Assembly (NCBI RefSeq): GCF_012926615.1
Contig: NZ_JABBNU010000014.1
Span: 1 to 64,000 of the forward strand
Source: Marinigracilibium pacificum
Lineage (GTDB): Bacteria; Bacteroidota; Bacteroidia; Cytophagales; Cyclobacteriaceae
DNA length: 64,000 bases
Reading direction: 5' to 3'
Below the pieces are notes generated by a model. That model was not told the origin of the DNA and made no database searches. It saw only the letters and a program-made list of their open reading frames with translations. The position numbers and the translations under genes are program-made. Of the stretch, positions 25,605-33,977 are shown piece by piece (position 1 is the stretch's first letter; each line of letters begins with the position of its first letter).

Positions 25605-26072
25605 TTATATTTCGTAAGGGAGGTACTTTGAAACATCAGCACCGTAACGATGGATCTCCCTTATGATTGTTGAGCTTATAGCTGCAAATTCAGGAGATGT
25701 TATCAGGAAGATTGTTTCAAGATCCGTATTAATGTCTGCGTTTACCTGGGATATACTATTTTCGTATTCAAAATCAGTAGTGTTTCTTAGGCCCCTGATT
25801 AAGAATTTAGCATCCATTTTTTGTGCTAGAAATGCTGTAAGCTCATTATAGACTACTACCTCGACTCTATCTCCGTATTCGGTAAACGATTCTTTGATTT
25901 TCCCTACCATCAGGTCAATATCAAAATATCTGGTATGTTTACTTGTGTTATGCCCAATAGCAATTACAACAATATCAAAGATCTTAAGTGATCTTAATAC
26001 AATATCTTTATGTCCATTGGTGAATGGGTCAAAAGATCCAGGAAAAATAGCGGTTTTTTGGTTTTTAGTCAT
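25605..26072 (-). CDS. coaD: Phosphopantetheine adenylyltransferase
   Basis: A 155-residue enzyme of coenzyme A synthesis that converts 4'-phosphopantetheine and ATP to dephospho-CoA. It is a nucleotidyltransferase fold: the T/HxGH motif is PFTNGH within FPGSFDPFTNGHKDI, and the second signature is ISSTIIREI near the C-terminus. FLIRGLRNTTDFEYENSISQVN is the family middle motif. The ATG at 26072 is preferred to the GTG at 26087, because the conserved strand begins about seven residues later; the GTG would overlap the upstream stop codon. The start is 7 nt after the DUF3822 stop, so both are co-transcribed. Confidence 0.94.
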   Translation of the reverse strand: MTKNQKTAIFPGSFDPFTNGHKDIVLRSLKIFDIVVIAIGHNTSKHTRYFDIDLMVGKIKESFTEYGDRVEVVVYNELTAFLAQKMDAKFLIRGLRNTTDFEYENSISQVNADINTDLETIFLITSPEFAAISSTIIREIHRYGADVSKYLPYEI

Positions 26073-26079
26073 TTCTTGT

Positions 26080-26949
26080 TTAGGCACAAGCCTGGATAGC
26101 CATCAAATCAAAATAATGATGATCTTCAGCAACGTCGAATACAAAACCACACTTTAGGAATTGTGGTCTTCTTCCAAATGATATGTTTCTTATGTATTGA
26201 TATAAAAGTTTGAAGTCTTCATGCTGGCTATCTGTATCACCCCAGATTACAACTCTGGTTTTGTGCTGGTCAAGACCAAGCAGGTTGAAAACAAACATAG
26301 AATATTTTAATACTGCTTCAGCTGTGTTCGTTTTGAATTCATTATAGAAAACCATCTTATTGTTTTCCAGTACAGCTATTGATACTCCTTCCTTTGACTT
26401 ATTCAAAAAGACAGTTGGTTCATTTGTCTTATCATCGTACTTATGAATTGTCTCGATGAAAGCAGCGCTTGGGTGAACAAAATGAACAGGAATTGTAGTA
26501 TATACGCCTTTAAGCCATTGTACTAGATCTTCATTGACACTAAAAACAGTAACAATATCTGATTGAAGATGCTTGTAATACAAAACTTCATCATCCTGAT
26601 CGATAATACCATTCATCGAAAGATGATCAGCGGCGTTATCTTTATCAAATAATTCTGAAGGTACATGAGTGAAAGGACATTCCTTAACAGCAACTTTTAC
26701 TACTTTCCAGAACCCGGCCTTTAAGAGGTGGTGTTCTTCAAATATTTTGTCAAGGATTTGGAGTAAATCCATTGGTGAGGAAACCTCCGGATATTCAAAT
26801 TCTTCAATAATTAAGCAGGAGTTATCTCTGGTATTCGTTACGAACATCCTGAAATCACTCCTGCCTATTAATAGACTGAGCGTATAATCTTCTAAGTGTT
26901 CAATATTAAAACGTGAATCCTTAATTTTTTGTACGCTCTTGTAAGTCAT
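26080..26949 (-). CDS. DUF3822 family protein (actin-like/PilM-like fold predicted)
   Basis: A 289-residue cytoplasmic protein of the DUF3822 family, found in Bacteroidota and often next to coaD. Its strand-rich halves, with LSLLIGRSDFRMFVTNTRDNSCLIIEEF near the N-terminus and VSIAVLENNKMVFYNEFKTNT in the second half, repeat the beta-hairpin pattern of the ASKHA (actin/Hsp70-like) fold as in PilM and GspL. No clear phosphate-binding loops were seen, so nucleotide binding is uncertain. The family's function is not established. The next gene upstream (26975-27565) encodes a membrane protein with a pilin-like segment. The ATG at 26949 is 25 nt after that gene's stop. Confidence 0.8.
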   Translation of the reverse strand: MTYKSVQKIKDSRFNIEHLEDYTLSLLIGRSDFRMFVTNTRDNSCLIIEEFEYPEVSSPMDLLQILDKIFEEHHLLKAGFWKVVKVAVKECPFTHVPSELFDKDNAADHLSMNGIIDQDDEVLYYKHLQSDIVTVFSVNEDLVQWLKGVYTTIPVHFVHPSAAFIETIHKYDDKTNEPTVFLNKSKEGVSIAVLENNKMVFYNEFKTNTAEAVLKYSMFVFNLLGLDQHKTRVVIWGDTDSQHEDFKLLYQYIRNISFGRRPQFLKCGFVFDVAEDHHYFDLMAIQACA

Positions 26950-26974
26950 ATGAAGTCTTGTTTATTAAAAAATA

Positions 26975-27565
26975 TTATTCCCAGTTACCAGATAAAGAAG
27001 CATCAATTAATGAACCAAATCTTAATGGTCTTCTACCAGGAATATCGTTATCTTCTTTTCTTGATTTGTCAAATGGAGCAGGGTCTACAACCTGAATTAA
27101 AGGAACTTTAACAGGGCCTTTGATTTGGATTTCAGTTTTCATTTCGAAAATTGAACCGTTTCCATAAGGCACATATTTAAGTTTCGCTAAGTCAAAATTA
27201 GGAGCTTTTCTAGAATTGAAAAGTGAATCCTGAACTCCTCTGTAACCCAAAGTATCTAACTCTACAATAATACTGTCAGCACCATATTCAAGAGTTACGA
27301 TTTGCTCGTTTCTTTCAACGATGTAGATTTTACCTGTGTCGATGAATGAAATAAGTGAGTCCCAATTAGCTGTATATTTGCCGTGAGAAGCATAATATGC
27401 TTTTTGTGCATCCCTGATTTGCTCAAGGTTTCGGATTACTTCAGTCTCAACTTTCTTGATCTCTTTTCTTAATCTTATCTCGGAATTAATTGAATAATCC
27501 CAAATCAACCACGCTAAAATAATCGCGATAATTGTGAATACAACAGTTAAAATCTTGTTAAGCAT
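26975..27565 (-). CDS. Membrane-anchored hypothetical protein with pseudopilin-like N-terminus
   Basis: A 196-residue protein. The N-terminal membrane helix (about 4-24, ILTVVFTIIAIILAWLIWDY) is followed by a long amphipathic helix (about 27-55) and then AQKAYYASHGKYTANWDSLISF. This resembles the helix, RDAQKAYYxxHGxYxxxxxxL order of type IV pilins and type II secretion pseudopilins after their hydrophobic spine. The prepilin-peptidase signature (Gly-Phe before the helix with Glu5) is not present. The C-terminal part is proline- and charge-rich. It ends in Trp-Glu. Conserved Bacteroidota hypothetical. It precedes DUF3822 and coaD on the same strand. Confidence 0.7.
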   Translation of the reverse strand: MLNKILTVVFTIIAIILAWLIWDYSINSEIRLRKEIKKVETEVIRNLEQIRDAQKAYYASHGKYTANWDSLISFIDTGKIYIVERNEQIVTLEYGADSIIVELDTLGYRGVQDSLFNSRKAPNFDLAKLKYVPYGNGSIFEMKTEIQIKGPVKVPLIQVVDPAPFDKSRKEDNDIPGRRPLRFGSLIDASLSGNWE

Positions 27566-27628
27566 TACGTCCCAGTTTAATTTTATTTTTGCAATAATAT
27601 TATTTTGATGTGCAAATCACAACGAAAA

Positions 27629-28135
27629 TTAACTATTCTTTTGGTTTGAAACAACTGTTGTCAATTGTGAAATTGTTTTTAATTTCTCGAAATCACCTTC
27701 AATATTAAAAATTTTATGTTTTCTATAACTTTTTATATTTAATAATTCAATTTCTGAGTACCATTCAAGACCTAATATCATTTGATTGTATTCAGGTAAT
27801 TCAGGGTCTGTGCCCATTACCGGATTTCCATTATAATTTTCTACATGGAAGAAGTGTTCAATTGCATGATAAGGGCCTTCAATAAATTCGTTCATAAATT
27901 GATAATTGGCCTTGGTGATATTTAAATTGGTTTCTTCTGATATTTCGCGTTTTAGGGCTTCAAATAAAGTCTCCCCAAATTCAACTCCACCACCCGGAGG
28001 TAAAAGAAAATATTCATTATCCAGTAAAAGGTGTTTATGCTTTATTAATAGTATTCTATCTTCATCATCGAAGATTAAACCCATTACCCTGTTGCGAATC
28101 TTTTTTGTAAAGCCGGTGATTTCTTTTTCAGTCAT
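27629..28135 (-). CDS. Nudix hydrolase
   Basis: A 168-residue single-domain Nudix protein. The Nudix box is complete: GGGVEFGETLFEALKREISEETNL (about residues 50-73), with Gly, Glu and REISEE metal-binding residues. The preceding strand RVMGLIFDDEDRILLIKHKH and the aromatic EYFLLPPGG are typical of the MutT-like group. Substrate unknown; nucleotide or sugar-nucleotide pyrophosphates are usual for such proteins. The N-terminal 15 residues are lysine-rich. Transcribed divergently from the RecD-like helicase gene, with 42 nt between start codons. Confidence 0.88.
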   Translation of the reverse strand: MTEKEITGFTKKIRNRVMGLIFDDEDRILLIKHKHLLLDNEYFLLPPGGGVEFGETLFEALKREISEETNLNITKANYQFMNEFIEGPYHAIEHFFHVENYNGNPVMGTDPELPEYNQMILGLEWYSEIELLNIKSYRKHKIFNIEGDFEKLKTISQLTTVVSNQKNS

Positions 28136-28177
28136 CTTTTGATTTAACTAATTTGCTAAAAAAATAATTAAATCCAA

Positions 28178-29578
28178 TTGGGAAGAATAAAAGATCTTAT
28201 AGTTAAAAACTTTCCTTTTGATCCTACACCGGATCAGAATTCCTTTCTTGAGGTATTCGAAACTTTTATTAAAGATACCAGTGGTCAAGATGTGTTAATA
28301 CTAAAAGGGTATGCCGGTACTGGGAAAACTACTGTTTTAAGTGCTATTAATAGGTGTTTAGGAGCTTTTAGGTGGAAGATTATGATGCTGGCTCCTACTG
28401 GTAGGGCAGCCAAAGTAATGGCTACATATAGTAAATCCCAGGCTTTCACAATACATAAACTGATTTATAAGCAACAAAATGACCCCGATGCAGGAACACT
28501 GAGCTTTAAAAGGCAGCCCAATTATTTTAAAAATACTCTATTTATAGTTGATGAGGCATCGATGATCGGTGATGAATTTAATTTTGGTAAGCAAGGATTG
28601 TTAACTGATCTGATGGAGTACGTATTTGAAAAGCCCCAAAATAAAAATAAACTCTTGATTGTAGGTGACCCGGCACAGCTGCCTCCGGTAGGGTTGGAGG
28701 AAAGCCCGGCATTAACTGCTGAAGGAATTGAAAAGATTTTGTTTTATAAACCTGAAATCTGTGAACTAACACAGGTAACCAGGCAGGATATTGATTCGGG
28801 AATATTACTTCATGCCAATGATATAAGGCACAAGATGTTTAATGGAGTCTACGATCCGGTCTTTAATACTGCAAAATTTACAGATATATTTAAGATGACT
28901 ACCGAAAGGATGGAAGATGGCCTTAGGTATGCTTATGATAAATACGGTCAGGAAAATACTGCAGTGGTATGTCGAAGCAATTATGCTGCTGTACAATATA
29001 ATAAGTATATCAGGCAGGTAATTCACTGGTATGAGCATGAAGTTGAGGCTGGAGAGCTGCTTATGGTAGTTCGTAACAACTATTTTTTCCTTCCTGAAGA
29101 TTCACCGGCTGGGTTTATAGCTAATGGTGATTTTATAGAGGTTATTAAAATGTATGGTGAGGAAGAAATGTATGGATATCGGTTTGCCACCATGCGTTTT
29201 CGAATGCTTGATTATCCTGATCAGGAACCTGTAGAAGCTAAAGTTCTCCTTGATACATTGCATCAACCTGAAGCTTCCTTATCATCAGAAGCATCAAGAG
29301 AATTGTACATTACAATTAGGGCTGAGCTTGAACAGGTAGCAAAGAATAAAAAGGATTTGAAAGAGCTTATAAGAAGTAATCCATATATAAATGCATTGCA
29401 AATTAAATATGCCTATGCTTTAACCTGCCATAAGTCACAAGGAGGGCAATGGGACGCAGTATTTTTAGACAGAGGTTACTTTCCAAAGGAAAAACAGGAT
29501 AAAGAATATATGCGCTGGATATACACTGCTGTAACCAGAGCAAAAAAGGAGCTTTATTTAATTGAAAAAGTTAAATAA
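28178..29578 (+). CDS. RecD-like ATP-dependent DNA helicase (superfamily 1B)
   Basis: A 466-residue SF1 helicase related to RecD2/Dda. Motifs: Walker A GYAGTGKTT (about 44-52), motif Ia LAPTGRAAKVM, Walker B/motif II FIVDEASMIGDE, motif III VGDPAQLPPVG, motif V/VI ALTCHKSQGGQW and YTAVTRAKKEL. It has no N-terminal RecD2 extension and no nuclease domain. These short forms likely act in repair or in resolving blocked forks; partners are not shown. The start is TTG at 28178: an in-frame TAA ends at 28171 and there is no ATG before the conserved N-terminus. Operon partners are not evident; the DUF1573 gene follows with its own likely promoter. Confidence 0.9.
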   Translation: MGRIKDLIVKNFPFDPTPDQNSFLEVFETFIKDTSGQDVLILKGYAGTGKTTVLSAINRCLGAFRWKIMMLAPTGRAAKVMATYSKSQAFTIHKLIYKQQNDPDAGTLSFKRQPNYFKNTLFIVDEASMIGDEFNFGKQGLLTDLMEYVFEKPQNKNKLLIVGDPAQLPPVGLEESPALTAEGIEKILFYKPEICELTQVTRQDIDSGILLHANDIRHKMFNGVYDPVFNTAKFTDIFKMTTERMEDGLRYAYDKYGQENTAVVCRSNYAAVQYNKYIRQVIHWYEHEVEAGELLMVVRNNYFFLPEDSPAGFIANGDFIEVIKMYGEEEMYGYRFATMRFRMLDYPDQEPVEAKVLLDTLHQPEASLSSEASRELYITIRAELEQVAKNKKDLKELIRSNPYINALQIKYAYALTCHKSQGGQWDAVFLDRGYFPKEKQDKEYMRWIYTAVTRAKKELYLIEKVK

Positions 29579-29593
29579 AAGGAACGATATTTG
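29562..29593 (+). promoter_or_regulatory. Possible Bacteroidota-type promoter of the DUF1573 gene
   Basis: TTG (29562-29564) and GATATTTG (29586-29593) are separated by 21 nt, close to the TTG-N19-21-TAnnTTTG consensus with one mismatch in the -7 word. It sits at the 3' end of the helicase gene, 40 nt before the DUF1573 start. Confidence 0.35.
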
Positions 29594-29632
29594 TAATTTA
29601 GACGTTAATTAGATTAAAAATTCTTTTCAGTT

Positions 29633-30028
29633 ATGAGAAAATTACCCTTACTACTTTTTATGCTATTTGCTTTTGCTTTTGTAACGAATGCTCAAGAGAC
29701 TGAAAGCGGACCAAAAATTACTTTTGAACAAACAAAAGTTGATTTTGGTGATATAACAGAAGGAGAAAAAGTTAGCCACGAATTTGTATTCGAAAATACA
29801 GGAAACGAAGTTTTATTAATTTCAGAAGTACTTGTTCAGTGTGGATGTACTGCTACAGAATGGCCAAAAGATCCAATTGCTCCAGGTGCTAAAGGATCAA
29901 TTAAAGTTGTTTTCAATAGTACAAATAAGCGTGGAGTACAAAATAAAGTGGTTACTGTTGTAAGTAACTCTACTTCATTTAGAGATGCTGTTACTTTAAG
30001 AACAAATGTTTTGCCGAAAGCAAACTAG
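29633..30028 (+). CDS. DUF1573 domain secreted protein
   Basis: A 131-residue exported protein: signal peptide 1-20 (ending TNAQE), then one DUF1573 domain of immunoglobulin/ASPM-SPD-2-Hydin-like beta-sandwich type. It starts with ITFEQTKVDFGDITEGEKVSHEFVFENTGNEVL and includes the VQCGCTATEWPKDPIAPGAKG motif with two Cys that may pair. The family is abundant in Bacteroidota; its members are periplasmic or outer-membrane-associated, with no proven role. Isolated gene, with its own candidate promoter upstream and a strong bidirectional terminator after it. Confidence 0.88.
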   Translation: MRKLPLLLFMLFAFAFVTNAQETESGPKITFEQTKVDFGDITEGEKVSHEFVFENTGNEVLLISEVLVQCGCTATEWPKDPIAPGAKGSIKVVFNSTNKRGVQNKVVTVVSNSTSFRDAVTLRTNVLPKAN

Positions 30029-30046
30029 TAATAAGAAACTCATTAT

Positions 30047-30078
30047 AAAAACCTGGTCGATTATTCGTCCAGGTTTTT
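30047..30078. terminator. Bidirectional terminator
   Basis: A perfect 10-bp inverted repeat (30047-30056 with 30069-30078, core ACCTGG/CCAGGT) with A-run and T-run on both sides lies between the convergent DUF1573 and cdd genes. The last codons of cdd lie within the right arm, so part of the terminator is coding. Confidence 0.85.
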
Positions 30079-30546
30079 TTTATTAAAAGTGAACGGAACC
30101 AAATCCATTACACTATTAAAAAGATTATACTTTCCTTCTTTTGTCCTTAAAAGTATTTCAATCGTATTTTCTTTAGAAAACTCAACCATAACCTGTCTAC
30201 AGGCCCCGCAAGGAGATACACCAGTGATTTTTCTTTGTCTGTTTTCAGCAAGGACGGCAATTTTTTTAATGTGGATATCCGGAAATTTATGGTGTGCATA
30301 AAAAAGTGCAACTCTTTCTGCACAAAGCCCTGATGGGTATGCAGCATTTTCCTGGTTTGAACCTTCTATTATTGAACCATCTTCTAACTGAATTGCGGCT
30401 CCAACTTTAAAGTCTGAATAAGGAGCATGAGCTGACTTTATTGCAACTATTGATTTATCTACAAGTTTTTGCCATTCTTCAGGAAGAGCTTCAAATGATT
30501 CAAATTCTTTATATTCAATTATATGAGATTTGGTTTTGACACTCAT
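30061..30546 (-). CDS. cdd: Cytidine deaminase
   Basis: A 161-residue zinc enzyme of pyrimidine salvage that converts cytidine and deoxycytidine to uridines. Zinc ligands and catalytic Glu are visible: CAERVAL (Cys and Glu, about residues 77-83) and PCGACRQ (two Cys, about 111-117). The substrate-binding part is APYSDFKVGAAI and EGSNQENAAYPSGL. Length is somewhat above the short tetrameric form (about 130), with a longer N-terminus. The stop codon lies within the bidirectional terminator. Transcribed away from the saccharopine-dehydrogenase-family gene. Confidence 0.95.
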   Translation of the reverse strand: MSVKTKSHIIEYKEFESFEALPEEWQKLVDKSIVAIKSAHAPYSDFKVGAAIQLEDGSIIEGSNQENAAYPSGLCAERVALFYAHHKFPDIHIKKIAVLAENRQRKITGVSPCGACRQVMVEFSKENTIEILLRTKEGKYNLFNSVMDLVPFTFNKKNLDE

Positions 30547-30636
30547 TTGTAAATTATCTTTTTGAAAAATTAAATTTCAGTTTGTCAAGATAATGCTTTT
30601 CAACTAATTTGCCTTCTACAATAAACCCAAAATATT

Positions 30637-31983
30637 ATGAAATCAATACTGGTAATAGGTGCAGGGAGATCTTCTACTGCGTTAATCGATTACCTGATCA
30701 GGTGCTCGGAGAAAAATCAATGGAAGACTATCGTTGCAGATCTGGATCTAGATCTTGCAAAAGCCAAAGTTGGTGATTCTGATTTTGCTAATGCTGTGGC
30801 TCTTGATCTAAATGACCATGAAAAACTTAATTCATTAATTTGTGAGGCAGATATTGTGATTAGCATGGTGCCGGCACATATGCATATGAAGGTGGCTAAT
30901 TTTTGCTTAAAAGAGTCTAAAAATCTTATAACAGCCTCATATGTGAGTGATGAAATGATGGAGCTTGATCAACAGGTTAAAGATAAAGGATTAATATTCC
31001 TGAATGAATGTGGTCTTGATCCTGGCCTTGATCATATGTCTGCAATGAGGATAATCGATGAAATTAAAAGTGAAGAAGGTAACGAACTGACAGCTTTTGA
31101 AACTTTTACCGGAGGCTTGTTGGCAGAACATACTGAGAAAAATAATCCATGGCAATATAAATTTACCTGGAATCCCAGAAACGTTGTAATGGCTGGTACT
31201 GGTACTGTGAAATTTATTCAGGAAGGGAAGTTTAAGTTTATACCTTATCATAGATTGTTTCGAAGAACTGAGATTATTGAGGTGCCTGAATATGGATTTT
31301 ATGAAGGTTATGCTAACCGTGACTCATTAAAGTATCTTGATGTTTATAAACTCAGAGGGATTAAAACCTTGTATCGAGGAACTTTAAGGCGTCCTGGATT
31401 TTGTAGAGCCTGGGATGCATTTATACAATTGGGAGCTACTGACGATACTTATTTCATGGAAGGGGTACAGAATATGACCCACCGTGAATTTATTAATTCA
31501 TTTTTGGCTTATAATCCTCATGATTCTGTAGAGTTAAAGTTAGCCCACTATTTAAGAATTGACCTTGATTCGGAGGTAATGCATAAAATGAGCTGGCTGG
31601 ATATGTTCAAGGAGATTCCGGTAGGTTTGGGAAAGGGAACCCCTGCCCAGATTCTGGAGCATATTCTAAAGAAGAAATGGACGATGAACAGTGATGATGA
31701 TGACAGAATTGTTATGGTTCATAAATTCAGATATAACAGCAAGCAAGGGGAGCAGGCTATTGATTCATTCATGGTGATCGAAGGTGATGATGCTGAGCGA
31801 ACTGCCATGGCTAAAACAGTTGGGTTACCTCTTGGTATCGCTGCTGAAATGATTTTAATGGATAAAATTGATGCCAAAGGGGTCGTACGACCAGTGTCTC
31901 CGGAGATTTATAATCCTATATTGGATCAATTAGAAAGTATGGGTATAGTATTCAAAGAATATAAATACCAACTGGAATCTTAA
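30637..31983 (+). CDS. Saccharopine dehydrogenase family oxidoreductase
   Basis: A 448-residue two-domain enzyme. The N-terminal Rossmann fold (about 1-125) has the NAD(P) loop ILVIGAGRSSTALIDYL (GxGxxS/A type). The C-terminal catalytic domain begins at LNECGLDPGLDHMSAMRIID and has GGLLAEHTEKNNPWQYKFTWNPR and FRRTEIIEVPEYG, close to saccharopine reductase / Lys9-type enzymes. In this family saccharopine is formed or split between 2-aminoadipate semialdehyde and glutamate, or carboxynorspermidine is made. No lysine genes are adjacent, so the exact reaction is undecided; lysine catabolism is a common role in Bacteroidota. Single gene, convergent with the trmN6-like gene after a 3-nt gap. Confidence 0.88.
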   Translation: MKSILVIGAGRSSTALIDYLIRCSEKNQWKTIVADLDLDLAKAKVGDSDFANAVALDLNDHEKLNSLICEADIVISMVPAHMHMKVANFCLKESKNLITASYVSDEMMELDQQVKDKGLIFLNECGLDPGLDHMSAMRIIDEIKSEEGNELTAFETFTGGLLAEHTEKNNPWQYKFTWNPRNVVMAGTGTVKFIQEGKFKFIPYHRLFRRTEIIEVPEYGFYEGYANRDSLKYLDVYKLRGIKTLYRGTLRRPGFCRAWDAFIQLGATDDTYFMEGVQNMTHREFINSFLAYNPHDSVELKLAHYLRIDLDSEVMHKMSWLDMFKEIPVGLGKGTPAQILEHILKKKWTMNSDDDDRIVMVHKFRYNSKQGEQAIDSFMVIEGDDAERTAMAKTVGLPLGIAAEMILMDKIDAKGVVRPVSPEIYNPILDQLESMGIVFKEYKYQLES

Positions 31984-31986
31984 TGG

Positions 31987-32700
31987 CTATAGTTTAAGAT
32001 AGTATGGTTTTAATAAGTCAATGAAGGGTTTGGAGTATTCTCCATTCTCTTCTTTGATTATAAATTCTTCCTCAATAATATCTTCCTCCGAGTGGGCTTT
32101 TTCAAAACAACAAATTACTCTAATTGGCTCCTTATCTTTGTTGTCTTTTATAACTACTTTTTTTGTTACTGTTAAATTGTAGAAAGAAGAGATTCTTTCA
32201 AAAATACTCATCTGATGTGGAGGGTACATTATATAGGCCTGACCTTCATCGTCCATAAGTTTATTTAAAATCGAAACCAAATCTTCATATGGCAGATCAT
32301 CATTATGAACGGCATTATTATTTTTCTTATCTGATTTTAAATGATTTTCAAAAAAAGGAGGATTGCAAATAATTAAGTCATATTTATCATTAGAGCTTAG
32401 AGCATAATCTTGAATTCTGGAATCTATAAGTTCAATTTTATCATTGAATTCAGAAGATTCAAAATTGAGTTTGGCATCTTTCAGGCTTTCCGGGTCAGAT
32501 TCTATTGCACTCACTTTTATTTTGGCTTTTTGTGCAATCATTAGGGATAATAGTCCGGTGCCTGTTCCAATATCAAGAACTTTGAGTTTATTTTCAACAG
32601 GTACAATAGCTCCAAATATGCATGAATCTGTACAAACTTTCATTGCTGAATGTTCCTGAACAATCTTAAATTTTTTAAACTCGAAGTAATTATTAGCCAT
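31987..32700 (-). CDS. tRNA1(Val) A37 N6-methyltransferase-like protein
   Basis: A 237-residue SAM-dependent methyltransferase of the TrmN6/YfiC type, which methylates adenine-37 of tRNA1(Val). The SAM loop is VLDIGTGTGLLSLMIAQK (about 37-54), and the catalytic motif for exocyclic-N6 adenine methylation is NPPFF (about 115-119). FELKKFKIxQxxSAMKVCTDS at the start, including KVCTDSCIFGA, is typical for the family. The ATG at 32700 is chosen; the longer frame from TTG at 32727 adds nine unconserved residues. Convergent with the saccharopine-dehydrogenase-family gene. Confidence 0.88.
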   Translation of the reverse strand: MANNYFEFKKFKIVQEHSAMKVCTDSCIFGAIVPVENKLKVLDIGTGTGLLSLMIAQKAKIKVSAIESDPESLKDAKLNFESSEFNDKIELIDSRIQDYALSSNDKYDLIICNPPFFENHLKSDKKNNNAVHNDDLPYEDLVSILNKLMDDEGQAYIMYPPHQMSIFERISSFYNLTVTKKVVIKDNKDKEPIRVICCFEKAHSEEDIIEEEFIIKEENGEYSKPFIDLLKPYYLKL

Positions 32701-32786
32701 CCCGATGGTAGATTTTGTCTGAATCAAAGATAGGAGATTGATTTTCGGGATAAAATGGAGTGTAAGAATATTGAGGTTTTAGAAGA

Positions 32787-32829
32787 TAAAAAAAGGTGTC
32801 TGTCTTTTTTTTATAAGATCAGACACCTT
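32787..32829 (-). terminator. Rho-independent terminator
   Basis: A 10-bp perfect stem (32793-32802 with 32820-32829, AAGGTGTCTG) followed on the minus strand by a U-rich run. It lies 6 nt after the stop codon at 32836. Confidence 0.82.
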
Positions 32830-32835
32830 CGGTTC

Positions 32836-33237
32836 TTAGTTAAGGTTAGAACCTGTATATAAGTAGTAGTGATCGTCTCCATCTTTCATGATAAGTTCTG
32901 AGTTCTTTAATAATTTATTTAATTGTGTGTCCTCGTTTTCTTCCATGAATTCGTACGTTTTTGAATAGATCACATTGTATGATTCATCCATTATGCTATA
33001 AGATGCTTGATTTAAATAACCAAAGTGTTCTTCTAATAGAATTTCATTTTCAATAAACTCAATGGTGAATTTCAAATCATTTTTCTCAACTTTTTCTCCG
33101 GCTATTGTGTCAATGGTACAGCAGTTGTCATCATTGTTAGCAGCTTTAGAGATATTTTGAGCACCGATTAGAAGGGCTATCATTACGCCTAGGGTTAACC
33201 AGACTGATTGTTTGTTTAAAATTGATGTAGTTTTCAT
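32836..33237 (-). CDS. Small hypothetical exported protein
   Basis: A 133-residue protein with an N-terminal hydrophobic segment (about 12-30, VWLTLGVMIALLIGA) acting as signal peptide, probably cut near ISKAAN. The mature part carries a vicinal Cys pair (NCCTID) and an acidic C-terminal half. No family recognised. The gene is monocistronic: a strong terminator follows it, and a long AT-rich leader and hairpin precede it. A wild-type house function cannot be guessed. Confidence 0.65.
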   Translation of the reverse strand: MKTTSILNKQSVWLTLGVMIALLIGAQNISKAANNDDNCCTIDTIAGEKVEKNDLKFTIEFIENEILLEEHFGYLNQASYSIMDESYNVIYSKTYEFMEENEDTQLNKLLKNSELIMKDGDDHYYLYTGSNLN

Positions 33238-33367
33238 TACTGTAAGTTTTTATGTTAGAAAGTTATTTGTTTACAGTAATGCCAAAGGTGTGCCATAAAA
33301 TTATAAAATATTGATAATCAGTTATATAAGTGTTAAATGAGTAACTATTTATCAATAAAAGTGTATC

Positions 33368-33414
33368 AAAAATGAACATTCGATTATCCAGTACGGACAA
33401 TCGAGTTCGTTTTT
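33368..33414 (-). terminator. Imperfect inverted repeat, probable terminator of the DUF2911 gene
   Basis: Arms 33368-33389 and 33395-33414 pair with a 5-nt loop (AGTAC), one extra base and one substitution aside, and both ends are flanked by A5/T5. On the minus strand it lies about 80 nt past the DUF2911 stop and ends in TTTTT, as a terminator would. Confidence 0.6.
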
Positions 33415-33491
33415 GTGATTATAATTAGAATGAAATGAATTATTGCCAGAAACCTGATCGAGGGTATGAATTAACTTTGATAGATTTTATA

Positions 33492-33977
33492 TTACATCGA
33501 ATCTATATCAAACGACCAGAGGATTTTGTCCCATGCAAAAGTAACATTGCCAAAATCATTTATACTGAATTGCATTTGTTCAACTTTACCAGGTATTGAT
33601 TTTACAGGTACCTGAAATGAAACGATCACATCTTCTTCCGAAAATATTTCTGATTCTTTTGTGACCATAATTGTCCAGTACCTAGTATTAGGAACGGTAA
33701 ACAAACTATATCTTCCTGCAGGTATTTGTTTTTGGTTGATTACCGCTGAATTATCTAAGCTTAATATTGGAGGAGATGTAATTCCGGGCTTCCAAACCAC
33801 GTTATAGGGGATTTGTGTGCCCCATAAGCTTCGACCATTTACCTTTATTTTTTCATATTTAACAGTAATAGTCAAATCATCAATTTTATTTGAAGACATC
33901 GAATAGGAAGAGCTATTGGACTGTGAGTATGAGTAAAAACTTATTAATAGAAATACTAAAATGTAAAGTTGTTTCAT
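33492..33977 (-). CDS. DUF2911 family exported protein
   Basis: A 161-residue protein. The start is ATG at 33977, which gives a signal peptide (KQLYILVFLLISFYSYSQ, cut after residue 19); a longer frame from 34028 adds an unlikely hydrophobic leader. The mature part matches the DUF2911 pattern: TVKYEKIKVNGRSLWG near the N-terminus, the PYNVVWKPG motif, IPAGRYSLFTVPN, WTIMV, and a final FAWDKILWSFDI strand. The family is periplasmic and its function unknown. Isolated gene, with likely terminator downstream. Length is slightly short of typical DUF2911 proteins (about 170-290). Confidence 0.82.
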   Translation of the reverse strand: MKQLYILVFLLISFYSYSQSNSSSYSMSSNKIDDLTITVKYEKIKVNGRSLWGTQIPYNVVWKPGITSPPILSLDNSAVINQKQIPAGRYSLFTVPNTRYWTIMVTKESEIFSEEDVIVSFQVPVKSIPGKVEQMQFSINDFGNVTFAWDKILWSFDIDSM

